Source: Chloroflexota bacterium
GTDB lineage: Bacteria; Chloroflexota; Dormibacteria; CF-121
DNA: 42,090 nt
Reading direction: 5' to 3'
Assembly: GCA_005889535.1 (NCBI GenBank)
Contig: VBHC01000135.1
Location: 1 to 42,090 of the forward strand
The notes beneath the pieces are model-generated. The model was not told the DNA's origin. It did not search any database and saw nothing but the letters and a program-made list of their open reading frames with translations. The position numbers and the translations under genes are program-made. Shown one piece after another: positions 1 through 8,518 of this stretch (its first letter is position 1; every line of letters begins with the position of its first letter).

Positions 1-153
1 GAAGTCCTTGACGACCTTGTAGTTGACGTCGGCTTCCAGCAGCGCCAGCCGCACCTCGCGCAGGCCGGCATCGACGTCGGCTTCGCTCAGCTTGCCGCGG
101 CCGGTCAGCTTCTTCAGCGCCTGGTCGAGGCGCTCCGTCAGGGAATCAAACAC
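1..153 (-). CDS. ffh: Signal recognition particle GTPase Ffh, N-terminal part (cut by window edge)
   Basis: Only the first 51 codons are present; the gene runs off the left edge. The start is GTG at 153-151 and the protein begins MFDSLTERLDQALKKLTGRG, the usual opening of the Ffh/SRP54 N (four-helix) domain, followed by a stretch containing LSEADVDAGLREVRLALLEA, which is typical of Ffh. Ffh binds 4.5S RNA and signal sequences on the ribosome and pairs with FtsY, encoded at 812-1762 in the same direction. The start overlaps the end of the upstream ylxM gene by 8 bases, so the two are probably translationally coupled. The GTPase and M domains lie outside the window and cannot be checked. Confidence 0.93.
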   Translation of the reverse strand, partial: MFDSLTERLDQALKKLTGRGKLSEADVDAGLREVRLALLEADVNYKVVKDF

Positions 154-388
154 GGTGGGCTCGCTCCAGACCGAGCTTGCGCTCGTAGTCGTCGAGATTC
201 GTCGTCGTCCGCCGGACCACGTCGTAGATCGCCGTTCGGGTCACGCCTTCCCGGTGCGCAATCTCGCCATAGGACCAGTCCAGCTCCCAGGCCAGGTGGA
301 GAATGCGGCGCTGGTGCTCGGTCAGTAAGGCCCCGTACAGGTCGAGCAGGCGCAGCTTGCGCTGGCGGTGGCGGGTTCTGTCAAGCAT
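146..388 (-). CDS. ylxM: YlxM/p13-like helix-turn-helix protein (UPF0122 family)
   Basis: An 80-residue basic protein with a sigma-70 region 4-like helix-turn-helix: an acidic and aromatic first half (LLDLYGALLTEHQRRILHLA) followed by YGEIAHREGVTRTAIYDVVR. This matches the YlxM/p13 family, whose gene usually precedes ffh, as it does here with an 8-base overlap. The family is generally thought to modulate the SRP pathway, but its biochemical role is poorly defined. It is shorter than the usual roughly 110 residues because the C-terminal helix is trimmed. The start is ATG at 388; the Shine-Dalgarno is weak (AAGG). A TATACT box lies 11 bases upstream, inside a near-perfect palindrome. Confidence 0.85.
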   Translation of the reverse strand: MLDRTRHRQRKLRLLDLYGALLTEHQRRILHLAWELDWSYGEIAHREGVTRTAIYDVVRRTTTNLDDYERKLGLERAHRV

Positions 389-395
389 TTAGCCT

Positions 396-411
396 TGACA
401 GTATACCGTCA
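396..411 (-). promoter_or_regulatory. Near-perfect palindrome containing a -10-like TATACT box upstream of ylxM
   Basis: The 16-base inverted repeat TGACAGTATACCGTCA has one mismatched pair. Read on the minus strand it contains TATACT, which ends 11 bases before the ylxM ATG. Its right end overlaps the stop codon of the small membrane-protein gene at 409-540. It could be a promoter with an overlapping operator for ylxM-ffh. No good -35 box is visible, so this is a weak call. Confidence 0.35.
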
Positions 412-540
412 GCGCTCCCGGGCTCCCCTCTCCTCGTTCCTGACGATGAACTGGATCAACCAGAGAATGCCGACCACGGCGGCGCCCAGCGCGACCAGCG
501 CAACCAGGCCGACGAAAACCGCCAGGATGAGAACCGTCAG
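409..540 (-). CDS. Small single-pass membrane protein, probable CTG start
   Basis: A 43-residue reading frame fills the gap between the DUF2007 gene and ylxM. It encodes one long hydrophobic segment (LTVLILAVFVGLVALVALGA and onward to about residue 33) and a charged tail, FIVRNEERGARER. No ATG, GTG or TTG exists in frame near the beginning. The best start is CTG at 540-538, which overlaps the upstream TGA as CTGA, the same 4-base coupling arrangement as ATGA. Hydrophobicity and exact fit in an operon gap support it; the family is not recognised. It probably sits in the cytoplasmic membrane with a positively charged cytoplasmic tail. Confidence 0.45.
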   Translation of the reverse strand: MTVLILAVFVGLVALVALGAAVVGILWLIQFIVRNEERGARER

Positions 541-815
541 GTGTGCTCGTCCTCGTCGGTCGGCTCGACCCGCTCGTCCTGCAGGATCTCCATGGCCTCG
601 GCCGCCTGATCACGGGGGACCCAGAGGTCCACCGCAGCGATTTCACCGACGGTTTCGGGCACCACCGTGGCCAATGCCTCGTGCCGGAGGTGGACCGGGA
701 TGCCCGCCGACTCGAGGACTGCCTTCCAGAGATCGGCTTCGGGCAAGCCACTCGCCGTAACCAGCTTGACGAACGCGTCGGCATCCTGCTTTTGCGTCAG
801 CGGCTTTTGCGTCAT
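537..815 (-). CDS. DUF2007-type putative signal-transducing protein
   Basis: A 92-residue acidic protein. Its core, LWKAVLESAGIPVHLRHEAL, followed by VDLWVPRDQAAEAMEIL, fits the PII-like ferredoxin-fold DUF2007 family, in which a short protein or domain with LxxxGI and V-x-V-x-x-xxAxxIL patterns is described as a putative prokaryotic signal transducer. No biochemical function is established. The ATG overlaps the ftsY stop codon by 4 bases (ATGA), so it belongs to the smc-ftsY operon. The C-terminus is a short acidic tail (EPTDEDEHT). Confidence 0.7.
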   Translation of the reverse strand: MTQKPLTQKQDADAFVKLVTASGLPEADLWKAVLESAGIPVHLRHEALATVVPETVGEIAAVDLWVPRDQAAEAMEILQDERVEPTDEDEHT

Positions 816-1762
816 CGGCTCTCCTCCATCCGCAACAGCGCATCAAGGTACTGACCCGGGTCGAATCGATCGAGGTCATCGAGGCCTTCGCCGATGCCGA
901 CCAGCTTCACCGGCACTGCAAGATCCTCCTCGATACTAAGCACCACACCGGCTCTGGCACTGCCATCCATTTTCGTCACCGCCAGGCCGGTCAGGCCGAT
1001 CGCCTGCTGGAACACCTTAACCTGCTGGGCGGAGTTTTGCCCGACGTGGGCGTCGAGGACCGCGAGGACTTCCTCGGGCGCTCGCTTATCAAGTCGCTCG
1101 AGCACCCGGCGAACCTTTTTGAGCTCCTCCATCAGGTCAGTCCGCGTATGCAGCCGCCCGGCGGTATCGATGATCACGGTGTCGGCGCCGCGGGCGCGCG
1201 CGGCCTGGACCGCATCGAACGCAACCGCGCCGGGATCGGAACCCGGTTGATGGGCAACGACATCGACCTCGGCCCGCTTTCCCCAGAGCTGCAACTGCTC
1301 GATCGCGGCGGCGCGATAGGTGTCGCCGGCGGCCAGCAGCGGGCGCCGGCCTTCCCGCCGCAGCAGGTACGCTAGTTTTCCTATCGTGGTCGTCTTGCCC
1401 GAACCGTTGACGCCGACCACCAGCAGAACCGCGGGCGAACCATCCAGGTTCAGGACCCGCGGCCTTGAATCCATCTGCTTACCCAACGCAGCTTTCAGAT
1501 AGGTCAGCGCCTGTTCGGGTGAGCGCAGGTGCGCGCCCGCCGCGTCGCGACGGAGCGTCTCGACCACCCGCTCGGTCGTGGGCACCCCCACATCGGCGGC
1601 GATCAACGCCGCTTCGAGGTCATCCCAGAACGCTGTATCGAGCGCCGGCCGGCCGAAGACTTCCTTGAGGTCGGCAACATAGGCCTGCCGGCCGGATTCG
1701 AGAGTCTTCGAGAAACGTTTCCAGAAGCCCTGCCGTTCGGTCGTCTCCGGCTCAGCCGGCAT
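812..1762 (-). CDS. ftsY: SRP receptor GTPase FtsY
   Basis: A 316-residue SRP receptor that docks the Ffh-ribosome complex at the membrane and shares reciprocal GTP hydrolysis with Ffh. Visible motifs are the P-loop GVNGSGKTTTIGKL (about residues 117-130), the insertion-box motif GDTYRAAAIEQL, DTAGRLHTRTDLMEELKK (G3 region), TKMDGSARAG (G4) and GIGEGLDDL near the C-terminus. The N-terminal acidic A domain of enterobacterial FtsY is absent, as in many Gram-positives. I chose ATG 1762 over an in-frame ATG at 1792 because the latter overlaps smc, and TGAGGGTG directly precedes 1762. It follows smc by 10 bases and overlaps the DUF2007 gene by 4. Confidence 0.96.
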   Translation of the reverse strand: MPAEPETTERQGFWKRFSKTLESGRQAYVADLKEVFGRPALDTAFWDDLEAALIAADVGVPTTERVVETLRRDAAGAHLRSPEQALTYLKAALGKQMDSRPRVLNLDGSPAVLLVVGVNGSGKTTTIGKLAYLLRREGRRPLLAAGDTYRAAAIEQLQLWGKRAEVDVVAHQPGSDPGAVAFDAVQAARARGADTVIIDTAGRLHTRTDLMEELKKVRRVLERLDKRAPEEVLAVLDAHVGQNSAQQVKVFQQAIGLTGLAVTKMDGSARAGVVLSIEEDLAVPVKLVGIGEGLDDLDRFDPGQYLDALLRMEESR

Positions 1763-1772
1763 CACCCTCAGC

Positions 1773-4700
1773 CTACGCAGTGCGCTCGGCAACCGGGATC
1801 AGCGCGTCCTGCTGGAGGCGGACGGACACGATGCGCGAGATGCCGTGCTCCGCGAGGGTCACCCCGTAGAGCACCTCGGCCTGCGCCATCGTCGAGTGGT
1901 TGTGGGTCACGATCAAGAACTGCTGGTCGGCGGATAGGCGTTTCAGCACGCGGTTGAAGCGCACCACGTTGGCGTCGTCCAGGGCAGCATCCACCTCGTC
2001 CAGGACGTAGAACGGGCTGGGGTTGACTGCCTGGAGGGCGAACAGAAACGCCAGCGCGGTCAGGGCCCGCTCACCGCCGGACAGCAGCGTGAGGGGTTGG
2101 AGCCGTTTGCCCGGGGTCTGGGCCAGGATTTCCACCCCGTCGTCCAGCGGATTGCCGTCAGGCTGGGTTTCGAGCCGCAACGTGGCGCGCCCGCCCTCGA
2201 ACAGTTCGCCGAAAAATTCCTGGAAGTTGACAGCCACCGCCTGGAACACGGTGCGGAACCGGCTGTCGATTTCCGCCTCGAGTCGTTCGCGCAACGCGCC
2301 GAGTTGGGCAGCGGCTGCCTCCAGGTCGGTCAGCTGACCGGCTAGCCCCTCGCAGCGCTCCCGCACCTGGGCATATTCCTCGGGCGCCAGCAGGTTGACC
2401 GCGCCCATCGCGTCGAGGCGTCGCTGCAGCCTTGACACCTCGCGCTCGGTCTTTTGCCAGTCCACCTCCTCGATACTCTCCTCTCCTTCGTCGACCAGCT
2501 GCCCGCCGTCGCGCAGCGCGCTGGCGCAGCGCTCCACCTCGGCTTGCGCCGCCTCGCGCTCGGCGGTGGCCGCGCCGCAGCCGTCGTCGGCGTGAGCCAT
2601 CTCGACCTGCAGCGTGACATTGGCCTGCTCGTCCTCACGCAGCTGCGCCTCGAGCCCCGCCAGCGAAGCGCCATCGGGCAGCTGCGCAGCCTCCAATGAC
2701 GAAAGCTCGGCAAGCAACGCGTCGGCCTGCTCGAGCCACCGGCGCCGCTCCTCATTGATGATGGCCGGTTGCATCGCCAGGTCCTCTTCGGCCGCGCGGC
2801 GTTGGCTCAACTCGCTGCCATGGGATTGGAGAACCTGCTGAGCTCGCTCGAGCTGACGGATCAGGTCATCGGATCGCTGGCGCGCCAGCGCCGCCCGAAG
2901 TTCAGCCTCCTGGCGTCGCCCGACCAGTCTGGACATCGTCGCCGACGCCTCGTCAATGCGTTGCTCGGCTTGCGCCAGGTCGCGCCCGATGGCGGTCTCC
3001 GCCTCGGTCGCGGTTTCCTGCCGGCCCCGAGCCGCGAGCTGTAACTGTTCGGCCTGCTCGACCAGTCCGCCAATCCGAACCAGCTGCTGCCGGAGTTGGG
3101 CCTCCTGGTGCGTCTCGCGCTGAACCGCCTCGCCCGCCGCCGCCAGGGCGCCGGCTGCCTGGGCCGCCGCGGTCCGCAGCGCATCGACCCGGGCAAGGAT
3201 GACCTGGCGCTCGTGGCCGAGTGACGCCCGTTCGGCTGCCTGGCGCTCGACCTCATCCGCGGCCTGTAGCGCAGCCTGGCGTTCCCGGCCGAGCGCATCC
3301 TCCGCGTCGCGAATCCTGGCCTGGACCTCGAGCAGCGCGTCCGCGGCTTTCCCCCCGCGATACGAAGCCGCGGTGATGATCTCGCCAGCCGGGGTCACGG
3401 CCCGGAGCTCAGGATAGTCGGCGACGGCGCGCATGGCCGTCGCTCGATCGGGGACCAGGACGGCACCGCGGAGCAAGTGGACCACCAGCCGGCCGACATG
3501 ATCGGGAGCGCGCACGAGGTCGGCGACCGGCACAAATCCATCCGGCACCATGATCGACGTCGCCGCTTCGTCGGCAAACAGCAGCGTGTCGCGGGCATCC
3601 TCGCCGCCGGCCAGCGCCGCCGCCGCGTTCTCGAAGCTCTGCCGATCACGCGCCACCCAACTATGCAGCCAGCCTTCCAGTGCGGCCTCGACCGCGACTC
3701 GATGGACCGGATCGACGTCGATGACCTCGAGCAAACGCTCCCAGTTCTCACTGCGCCGTATCGGGCCACGACGGTGGGCATGGTCGAGTAGAGTCCGCAG
3801 CGCGATGAGTTCAGCTTCGACGGCCTTGAGCCGGGCCTCGTGCTCCACGACCGCCTTCCTGGCGACCTCGAGGCCAGCGTCGGCCTCATCGACTCGCTCT
3901 CCGATGCTCGATGCCATCCCATCGACATCGCGGACCTCACGATCCGCGGTCTCAACGATGTCCCGTCGCCGTTCGAGCTCGTCCGTCAGCGTGCTCTGCC
4001 GCAGCGACCAGGCTTCCAGCTGGGTGCGCACCTGTTGCTGTTGTTCGCCGAGAAATTGCAGCCGGCCTTCGAATTGACGAAGCTCGGCGTCGATCGCGAC
4101 CCGTTCCCGGTGAAGTTCCTGGCGCCGTTGCTGCCCGGCCGCGCGCTCCGCCTCCACGCCGGCTTGTGCCTCACGAGCGGCACGCTCGCCGTCCGCCGCG
4201 GTCTGCAGCGCCGCATCCGCAGCCTCGAGCTCAACCCGGGCGGCCTCAACCGCGCGGGCCAGTTCATCAACTACGCGACTGCCGGCCTGTTCCGAGGCCA
4301 TCAGCTGCGCCAGCTCGCGCTGCAGGGATTCGAGGGCCTGAACGGCGGCCGCGTTCCGCTCCTGCGCGATCCGCGCCTGATGCTGACTCTCGGCCAGGCG
4401 AAGCCGCACGTCCGCAAGCGCTTCCTGATGCCGCCAGCGTGCCTCGCGGGCGGCCAGCAGCGCTGACCGGTGCTCGGCATAGCGCGGCTCGAACTCGCCG
4501 ACCGCCTGAAGCGCCGCGGCCCGCTTGTGTTCAGCCGTCTGCCCGCGGGCCTGGGCGCGGCGCAGCTGGACCATCGCCTTCCGCCAGGCGTCACGCGCAA
4601 GGCTGCCTTGCAACCCTTTGAGGGCATCCGCCACCTTCTGGTATTCCTCCGCCGCGACGGCCTGGATACGTAACTCCTCCGCCCGCGGACTGAGCTCGTT

Positions 4701-5285
4701 GAGGATGTCGCGGGCCCGGCGCATGTCGCGGTCGGCCTCGGCGAGACGGTTCAAGGCCTCCTGCCGCTGATCGCGGAGCCGGCGCACGCCGGCGGCTTCC
4801 TCGATGAGCTCGCGGCGCAGGGCCGGCGCCGCCTGGATGACGAAGTCGATATCGTTCTGCGCGGTTACCGCGTAGCCGTCCTGGCGCAGCCCGGTGCTGG
4901 CCAGGAGCGCGTCGATGTCTTTCAAGCGCGCGCGCATGCCGTTGATCAGGTACTCACTCTCCCCCGAGCGGAAGAGGCGGCGGGCGACTTCGATTTCCGT
5001 GAACTCGACGTTGAGTCGCTGGTCCGCGTTGTCGATGGTGAGGGTTGCTTCGGCCATGCCTACCGCGGCCTTGCCCGGTCCGCCGGAATAGATGACGTCT
5101 TCCATCCGATGCCCCCGCAGGCCGCGCGCGTTGCGCTCCCCCAGCGCCCAGCGGATGGCATCGACCAGGTTTGACTTGCCGCTGCCATTCGGACCGACGA
5201 TGGCCGTGATGCCGCGACTGAAGGGCAGCTCGGTGCGGCGGGCAAAGGTCTTGAACCCTTGCAACCGCAGCGACTTCAGGTGCAC
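1773..5285 (-). CDS. smc: Chromosome segregation ATPase SMC
   Basis: A full-length 1170-residue SMC protein, the DNA-entrapping ATPase of condensin (with ScpA and ScpB, not in this window). The N-terminus [20 protein letters not shown] leads to the Walker [10 protein letters not shown] at residues 31-39. Two long coiled coils flank a hinge at about residues 500-670. The C-terminal head has the signature [18 protein letters not shown] and the Walker [17 protein letters not shown]. The start is GTG at 5285 with no clear Shine-Dalgarno; TTTCAT lies six bases before it and may be a weak -10 box. SMC and FtsY genes are adjacent in many Firmicutes, as here, but the usual upstream neighbour rnc is displaced by the molybdate operon. 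Confidence 0.97.
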   Translation of the reverse strand: MHLKSLRLQGFKTFARRTELPFSRGITAIVGPNGSGKSNLVDAIRWALGERNARGLRGHRMEDVIYSGGPGKAAVGMAEATLTIDNADQRLNVEFTEIEVARRLFRSGESEYLINGMRARLKDIDALLASTGLRQDGYAVTAQNDIDFVIQAAPALRRELIEEAAGVRRLRDQRQEALNRLAEADRDMRRARDILNELSPRAEELRIQAVAAEEYQKVADALKGLQGSLARDAWRKAMVQLRRAQARGQTAEHKRAAALQAVGEFEPRYAEHRSALLAAREARWRHQEALADVRLRLAESQHQARIAQERNAAAVQALESLQRELAQLMASEQAGSRVVDELARAVEAARVELEAADAALQTAADGERAAREAQAGVEAERAAGQQRRQELHRERVAIDAELRQFEGRLQFLGEQQQQVRTQLEAWSLRQSTLTDELERRRDIVETADREVRDVDGMASSIGERVDEADAGLEVARKAVVEHEARLKAVEAELIALRTLLDHAHRRGPIRRSENWERLLEVIDVDPVHRVAVEAALEGWLHSWVARDRQSFENAAAALAGGEDARDTLLFADEAATSIMVPDGFVPVADLVRAPDHVGRLVVHLLRGAVLVPDRATAMRAVADYPELRAVTPAGEIITAASYRGGKAADALLEVQARIRDAEDALGRERQAALQAADEVERQAAERASLGHERQVILARVDALRTAAAQAAGALAAAGEAVQRETHQEAQLRQQLVRIGGLVEQAEQLQLAARGRQETATEAETAIGRDLAQAEQRIDEASATMSRLVGRRQEAELRAALARQRSDDLIRQLERAQQVLQSHGSELSQRRAAEEDLAMQPAIINEERRRWLEQADALLAELSSLEAAQLPDGASLAGLEAQLREDEQANVTLQVEMAHADDGCGAATAEREAAQAEVERCASALRDGGQLVDEGEESIEEVDWQKTEREVSRLQRRLDAMGAVNLLAPEEYAQVRERCEGLAGQLTDLEAAAAQLGALRERLEAEIDSRFRTVFQAVAVNFQEFFGELFEGGRATLRLETQPDGNPLDDGVEILAQTPGKRLQPLTLLSGGERALTALAFLFALQAVNPSPFYVLDEVDAALDDANVVRFNRVLKRLSADQQFLIVTHNHSTMAQAEVLYGVTLAEHGISRIVSVRLQQDALIPVAERTA

Positions 5286-5378
5286 AGGCTGATGAAAGCG
5301 GACATGGCAGGGCTCTCGCGCCCTTCAGTGACGTAAGCATGGACCACGGCGCGGGTCACCCGTGTATTAGAGCATGTC

Positions 5379-5399
5379 CCCGTTGCGCAAGGCAACGGG
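5379..5399 (-). terminator. Hairpin just after modC
   Basis: CCCGTTGC and GCAACGGG form a perfect 8-base-pair stem with a 5-base loop, beginning 4 bases after the modC stop codon. There is no T-run after it on the minus strand, so it is a terminator-like or mRNA-end hairpin, not a classical Rho-independent terminator. It separates the mod operon from smc, whose start is about 95 bases further on. Confidence 0.55.
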
Positions 5400-5403
5400 C
5401 TCA

Positions 5404-6456
5404 TCATGCCGCGTAGACGATCACCTCGGTCGCCTTGACGCCGATCCAGACCCGGTCGCCGCGGTCGAGTCCGAGTTCACGCACCGCCGCGGGCGTCACC
5501 TCGGCAACGATCGACGGCGAACCCTGCAGCCGGACGCGGACCCGGTCTCCATGCAGGTCGAGGTCGGTTGCCTGCCCTTCCCATACATTTCTCGGGGTTC
5601 CATCTGGACGCGCGCGATAGAGGGCGACGGTTCGCGGGTGGACGACCGCAAACACATCGCCGTCCGTCGCGCCGACGGCGGTCAGCGAGCCGCCGTCCGG
5701 GAGCGTGATGTGGTCGTGTTTGGCCGTTCCTCGAAACAGGTTGACGCCCACCAGGTCCGCGACATAGCGGGAGCGAGGTCGCTGGGTGACCTCCGCGGGC
5801 GATCCCGCCTGCAACACCCGGCCGTGCTCGAGCACCACGAGGCGGTCCGCCATTGCCATCGCCTCCACCGGGTCGTGCGTTACCAGCAGTCGGACGCCGC
5901 GGAACGAGTCGAGGTGCCGTCGCAACTCGCGGCGAAGCTCGACCCTGGTGCTGGCATCCAGTGCCGCCATCGGTTCGTCAAGCAGCAGGAGCGCGGGGTC
6001 GGTAGCCAGGGCTCGGGCCAGCGCAACCCGCTGCGCCTGGCCACCCGACAGCGAGCCGGGTTTTCGATTCGCCTCCCCCTTGAGGCCGACGCGCTCCAGC
6101 CACGCACGGGCCTTTTCGCTGGCGGCTGCCCGTCCCACCCCACGCGACCGTAAGCCGAATGCCACGTTGTCGAGGACCGACAGATGCGGAAACAGCAGGT
6201 AGTCCTGGAAGACCATCCCGATCGGTCGTTGCTCGACTGGCATCCGTATCGCCTTCGCCGGCTCGTCGAGGACAAGCCCGTCGAGCGTGACCCGCCCGGC
6301 CTCGATCGGCATCAAACCGGCGAGTGCGCGCAGTACCGACGTCTTGCCCGCGCCATTCGGTCCCAGAAGGGCGACGACCTCGCCCGGCGCAACGCTAAGG
6401 TCGACGTCCAGGGCGAAGGTTCCCACCGTCGCTTGAAGCTGCGCCTGTAAGCTCAC
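5404..6456 (-). CDS. modC: Molybdate ABC transporter ATP-binding protein ModC
   Basis: A 350-residue ABC ATPase with a C-terminal TOBE/Mop oxyanion-binding region. Motifs are Walker A GPNGAGKTS (about 33-41), Q-loop MVFQDYLLFPHLSVLDNVAF, signature LSGGQAQRVALARALA, Walker B LLLLDEPMAALDA and the switch His in LLVTHDPVEAMAMADRL. The tail contains RVRVRLQGSPSIVAEVTPAA and ends in GDRVWIGVKATEVIVYAA, typical of TOBE domains of molybdate, tungstate or sulfate-family importers. The ATG overlaps the modB stop (ATGA). Energises uptake through ModB of oxyanion delivered by ModA. Assignment to molybdate instead of tungstate rests on the neighbouring genes. Confidence 0.92.
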   Translation of the reverse strand: MSLQAQLQATVGTFALDVDLSVAPGEVVALLGPNGAGKTSVLRALAGLMPIEAGRVTLDGLVLDEPAKAIRMPVEQRPIGMVFQDYLLFPHLSVLDNVAFGLRSRGVGRAAASEKARAWLERVGLKGEANRKPGSLSGGQAQRVALARALATDPALLLLDEPMAALDASTRVELRRELRRHLDSFRGVRLLVTHDPVEAMAMADRLVVLEHGRVLQAGSPAEVTQRPRSRYVADLVGVNLFRGTAKHDHITLPDGGSLTAVGATDGDVFAVVHPRTVALYRARPDGTPRNVWEGQATDLDLHGDRVRVRLQGSPSIVAEVTPAAVRELGLDRGDRVWIGVKATEVIVYAA

Positions 6457-7262
6457 GACGCTCCCAGCCAGCGGTCCCGCAGACCAACCAGGACCGCCAG
6501 CGACACCAGCAGCAAAACCAGGCTGAGCACGATCGCCGACTGGGGGCCGGTCTCGAGTGCCAGGTAGACCGCCAGCGGCATGGTCTGCGTGCGGCCAGGG
6601 AAGTTGCCGGCAAACGTGATGGTGGCGCCGAACGCGCCGAGGGCCCGAGCCCAGCAGAGGACGGCGCCCGCCAGCAGCGATGGGCGCACGAGGGGCAGGG
6701 TCACTCGCCAGAGCACGGTCCAGCGGCGCGCGCCCAGTGTTCGCGCGGCGTCTTCGAAGCGGGTATCCATCGCGCGAAGGCCGGCTTCGACGGTGATGAC
6801 GAGAAACGGCATGGCGACGAAGGTCTCCGCCAGGATGGCGCCGGCCGTCGTGAACGGCAGGTGGATCCCAAAGGCATCCGCCAGCCAGCCCCCGATAAGA
6901 CCCCGGCGCCCGAATGCGAGCAGCAGTGCCACTCCGCCGACGACCGGCGGCAAGACCATGGGCAGCACGGTCAGCGCGCGAAGAACCGCGCGACCCGGGA
7001 AGGTTACTCGCGCGTAGATCCAGGCGAGCGGAACACCCAGCAGGACCGCGATCGCGGTCGCCGAAAGCGACGCGAGTAGCGACAGGCGGAGGGCGGTCAA
7101 CGCTTCGGATGAGGTCAGGAGCGCCCAGGCGGATCCCCAGGGCGTACGAACCAGCAGGCCGAGCAGGGGCAGGACGAAGAAGCTGGCCCCGGCGGCGGCC
7201 AGGACAATGAGCGGCACCGGTGCCCCGGCCGGAGGCCGGCGGTTAGGGGGACGCAAAGCCAT
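6453..7262 (-). CDS. modB: Molybdate ABC transporter permease ModB
   Basis: A 269-residue permease (from ATG 7262) with about six hydrophobic segments. It has the binding-protein-dependent transport EAA-loop region: MDTRFEDAARTLGARRW followed by LPLVRPSLLAGAVLCWARAL, which contacts ModC. The PMVLPPVVGGVALLLAFGRRG segment is characteristic of ModB/CysT-type permeases. The reading frame is open further upstream to 7328, but that part overlaps modA and is not hydrophobic. A GTG at about 7220, just after the modA stop, is an alternative start. It forms the membrane channel of the Mod importer. Confidence 0.92.
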   Translation of the reverse strand: MALRPPNRRPPAGAPVPLIVLAAAGASFFVLPLLGLLVRTPWGSAWALLTSSEALTALRLSLLASLSATAIAVLLGVPLAWIYARVTFPGRAVLRALTVLPMVLPPVVGGVALLLAFGRRGLIGGWLADAFGIHLPFTTAGAILAETFVAMPFLVITVEAGLRAMDTRFEDAARTLGARRWTVLWRVTLPLVRPSLLAGAVLCWARALGAFGATITFAGNFPGRTQTMPLAVYLALETGPQSAIVLSLVLLLVSLAVLVGLRDRWLGAS

Positions 7263-8016
7263 CCCGGCCGAGAGTTTCCTGGCCATTCGCCAGCACGTAG
7301 CCGATGAAGGCCCTGGCCAGCCCGACATCCTGCGAGTCCTTCAAGACCGCGATCGGGTAGTCGGCCGTGACGTTGAAGCGGGCTGGAATCTCGACACCCT
7401 GCACCCCAGCCCCAGCCGCCTTGACGTCGGTGACGTAGACGATCCCGGCATCGGCCTCCCCCAGCGCGACCTTGCTGACGACGGCTTTGACCTCGGTTTC
7501 CTGGCTGGCCGGCCGGACCGTGACCGCCGCCGCGCGCAGCGCCTGGCCGGCGTACCGCCCACACGGGACCGCCGGGGCGCAGAGGACAACGACAAGGCCC
7601 GGTCGGCTCAGGTCGGCGAGCCCGTTGACGTGCCTGGGATTGCCGGCGGCTACCACGATCTGCAGGTGGTTGCGCGCGAAGACGGAGGGTGGACCGGACA
7701 CGAGTCCTGTGTCGACGAGTTTTTGCATGGTGGGCTGGTCCGCGGACGCGAAGACGTCGCCGATGGCGCCCTGCTGGATCTGCGCCACCAGGGTGGATGA
7801 GCCGGCAAAGTTGAAGTGAACCATCGCCCCCGGGTGGGCCTTCTCGAAGTCGGCCCCGATCCGGGTGAAGGCGTTCGTGAGGGATGACGCCGCGAACACG
7901 GTGATCGAACCGCTGACAGCGGAGGCCGTTGCCCCGGGTGCGTTCCCACTGGCGCACGCGGCAAGGAGGATCGCGATCCCGATTGGGGCTGCCGCGAACC
8001 TCGCCGGCATCGACAC
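7243..8016 (-). CDS. modA: Molybdate-binding lipoprotein ModA
   Basis: A 257-residue extracellular solute-binding protein. The N-terminus has a lipoprotein signal peptide ending in LLAACAS, with the acylated Cys at about residue 21. The mature part has the ModA hallmarks ITVFAASSLTNAFTRIGADF, GSSTLVAQIQQGAIGDVFASAD, and DAGIVYVTDVKAA. It captures molybdate (possibly tungstate) outside the membrane and hands it to ModB-ModC. The stop overlaps the modB start by 20 bases, and the start lies 4 bases after the stop of the MerR-TOBE regulator, so all four genes form one operon. Confidence 0.94.
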   Translation of the reverse strand: MSMPARFAAAPIGIAILLAACASGNAPGATASAVSGSITVFAASSLTNAFTRIGADFEKAHPGAMVHFNFAGSSTLVAQIQQGAIGDVFASADQPTMQKLVDTGLVSGPPSVFARNHLQIVVAAGNPRHVNGLADLSRPGLVVVLCAPAVPCGRYAGQALRAAAVTVRPASQETEVKAVVSKVALGEADAGIVYVTDVKAAGAGVQGVEIPARFNVTADYPIAVLKDSQDVGLARAFIGYVLANGQETLGRDGFASP

Positions 8017-8020
8017 CGCG

Positions 8021-8416
8021 CTACCGTCCGGGGAGTTCGATGATCACGTTGGTCGCCTTCACCACCCCGACGGCCCGCACGCCCGGCGCGAGCCCCAGCT
8101 CGTCGGCCGCCTCGCGCGTGATCAGGGCCACGAGGCGATGTGGACCAGCCTGCATTTCGACCTGGGCCGCGACCCGATCCTTGATCACCCGGGTGACGAT
8201 GCCGGGGAAATGGTTGCGGGCCGAGCGACCGACGGTCGTCTCCGGTTTCGGTTCAGGCGATGCGGCCATGAACCTGGCCAGCTGCCGGCCGTCGACGACA
8301 CGCTGCCCGCCCGAGGTCCTAACGGTCGTCAGTCGGCCGCTGTCCGCCAGCCGGCGCACGCTATCGACGCTGACACCGAGCAGCGCCGCCACCTCGCCGA
8401 TCTTGTAGGAAGCGAT
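8021..8416 (-). CDS. MerR-type helix-turn-helix plus TOBE (Mop) domain molybdate regulator, probable ATC start
   Basis: A regulator of about 131 residues. The N-terminal excisionase/MerR-like helix-turn-helix reads SYKIGEVAALLGVSVDSVRR, then GRLTTVRTSGGQRVVDGRQL. A C-terminal TOBE/Mop domain runs from FPGIVTRVIKDRVAAQVEMQ to VGVVKATNVIIELPGR and would bind molybdate. It is the first gene of the mod operon and plausibly an oxyanion-responsive repressor or activator, analogous in logic but not in HTH type to ModE. The first ordinary start codon is GTG at 8392, inside the conserved helix. Homology requires residues upstream, where the only plausible initiator before the in-frame TAG at 8437 is ATC at 8416. 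Confidence 0.8.
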   Translation of the reverse strand: MASYKIGEVAALLGVSVDSVRRLADSGRLTTVRTSGGQRVVDGRQLARFMAASPEPKPETTVGRSARNHFPGIVTRVIKDRVAAQVEMQAGPHRLVALITREAADELGLAPGVRAVGVVKATNVIIELPGR

Positions 8417-8506
8417 GTGTCGCGTGACTAAACTCTAGCATTTGCGGCATTCTCTCTCAGAAATCCTCATGATTTCGGTAGTTTTCGACCGGCCCTGCTT
8501 CGCACC

Positions 8507-8512
8507 TAGAAT
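8507..8512 (+). promoter_or_regulatory. -10 box TAGAAT of a leaderless gene
   Basis: TAGAAT ends exactly 6 bases (CGTTAG) before the ATG at 8519, so transcription would begin at or very near the start codon. No Shine-Dalgarno is present. The same -10 to start spacing recurs at 26978, 39477 and, on the minus strand, 16319. No consensus -35 box is visible. Confidence 0.55.
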
Positions 8513-8518
8513 CGTTAG

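Noticed and set aside
10-760. Overlapping ORFs on both strands near the left edge
   Set aside because: They conflict with ffh, ylxM and the DUF2007 gene, whose products are recognisable, and consist of Arg/Ser/Pro-rich sequence.
3840-4621. Long plus-strand ORFs opposite the smc coiled coil
   Set aside because: Shadows of the repetitive high-GC coiled-coil codons of smc; no conserved features.
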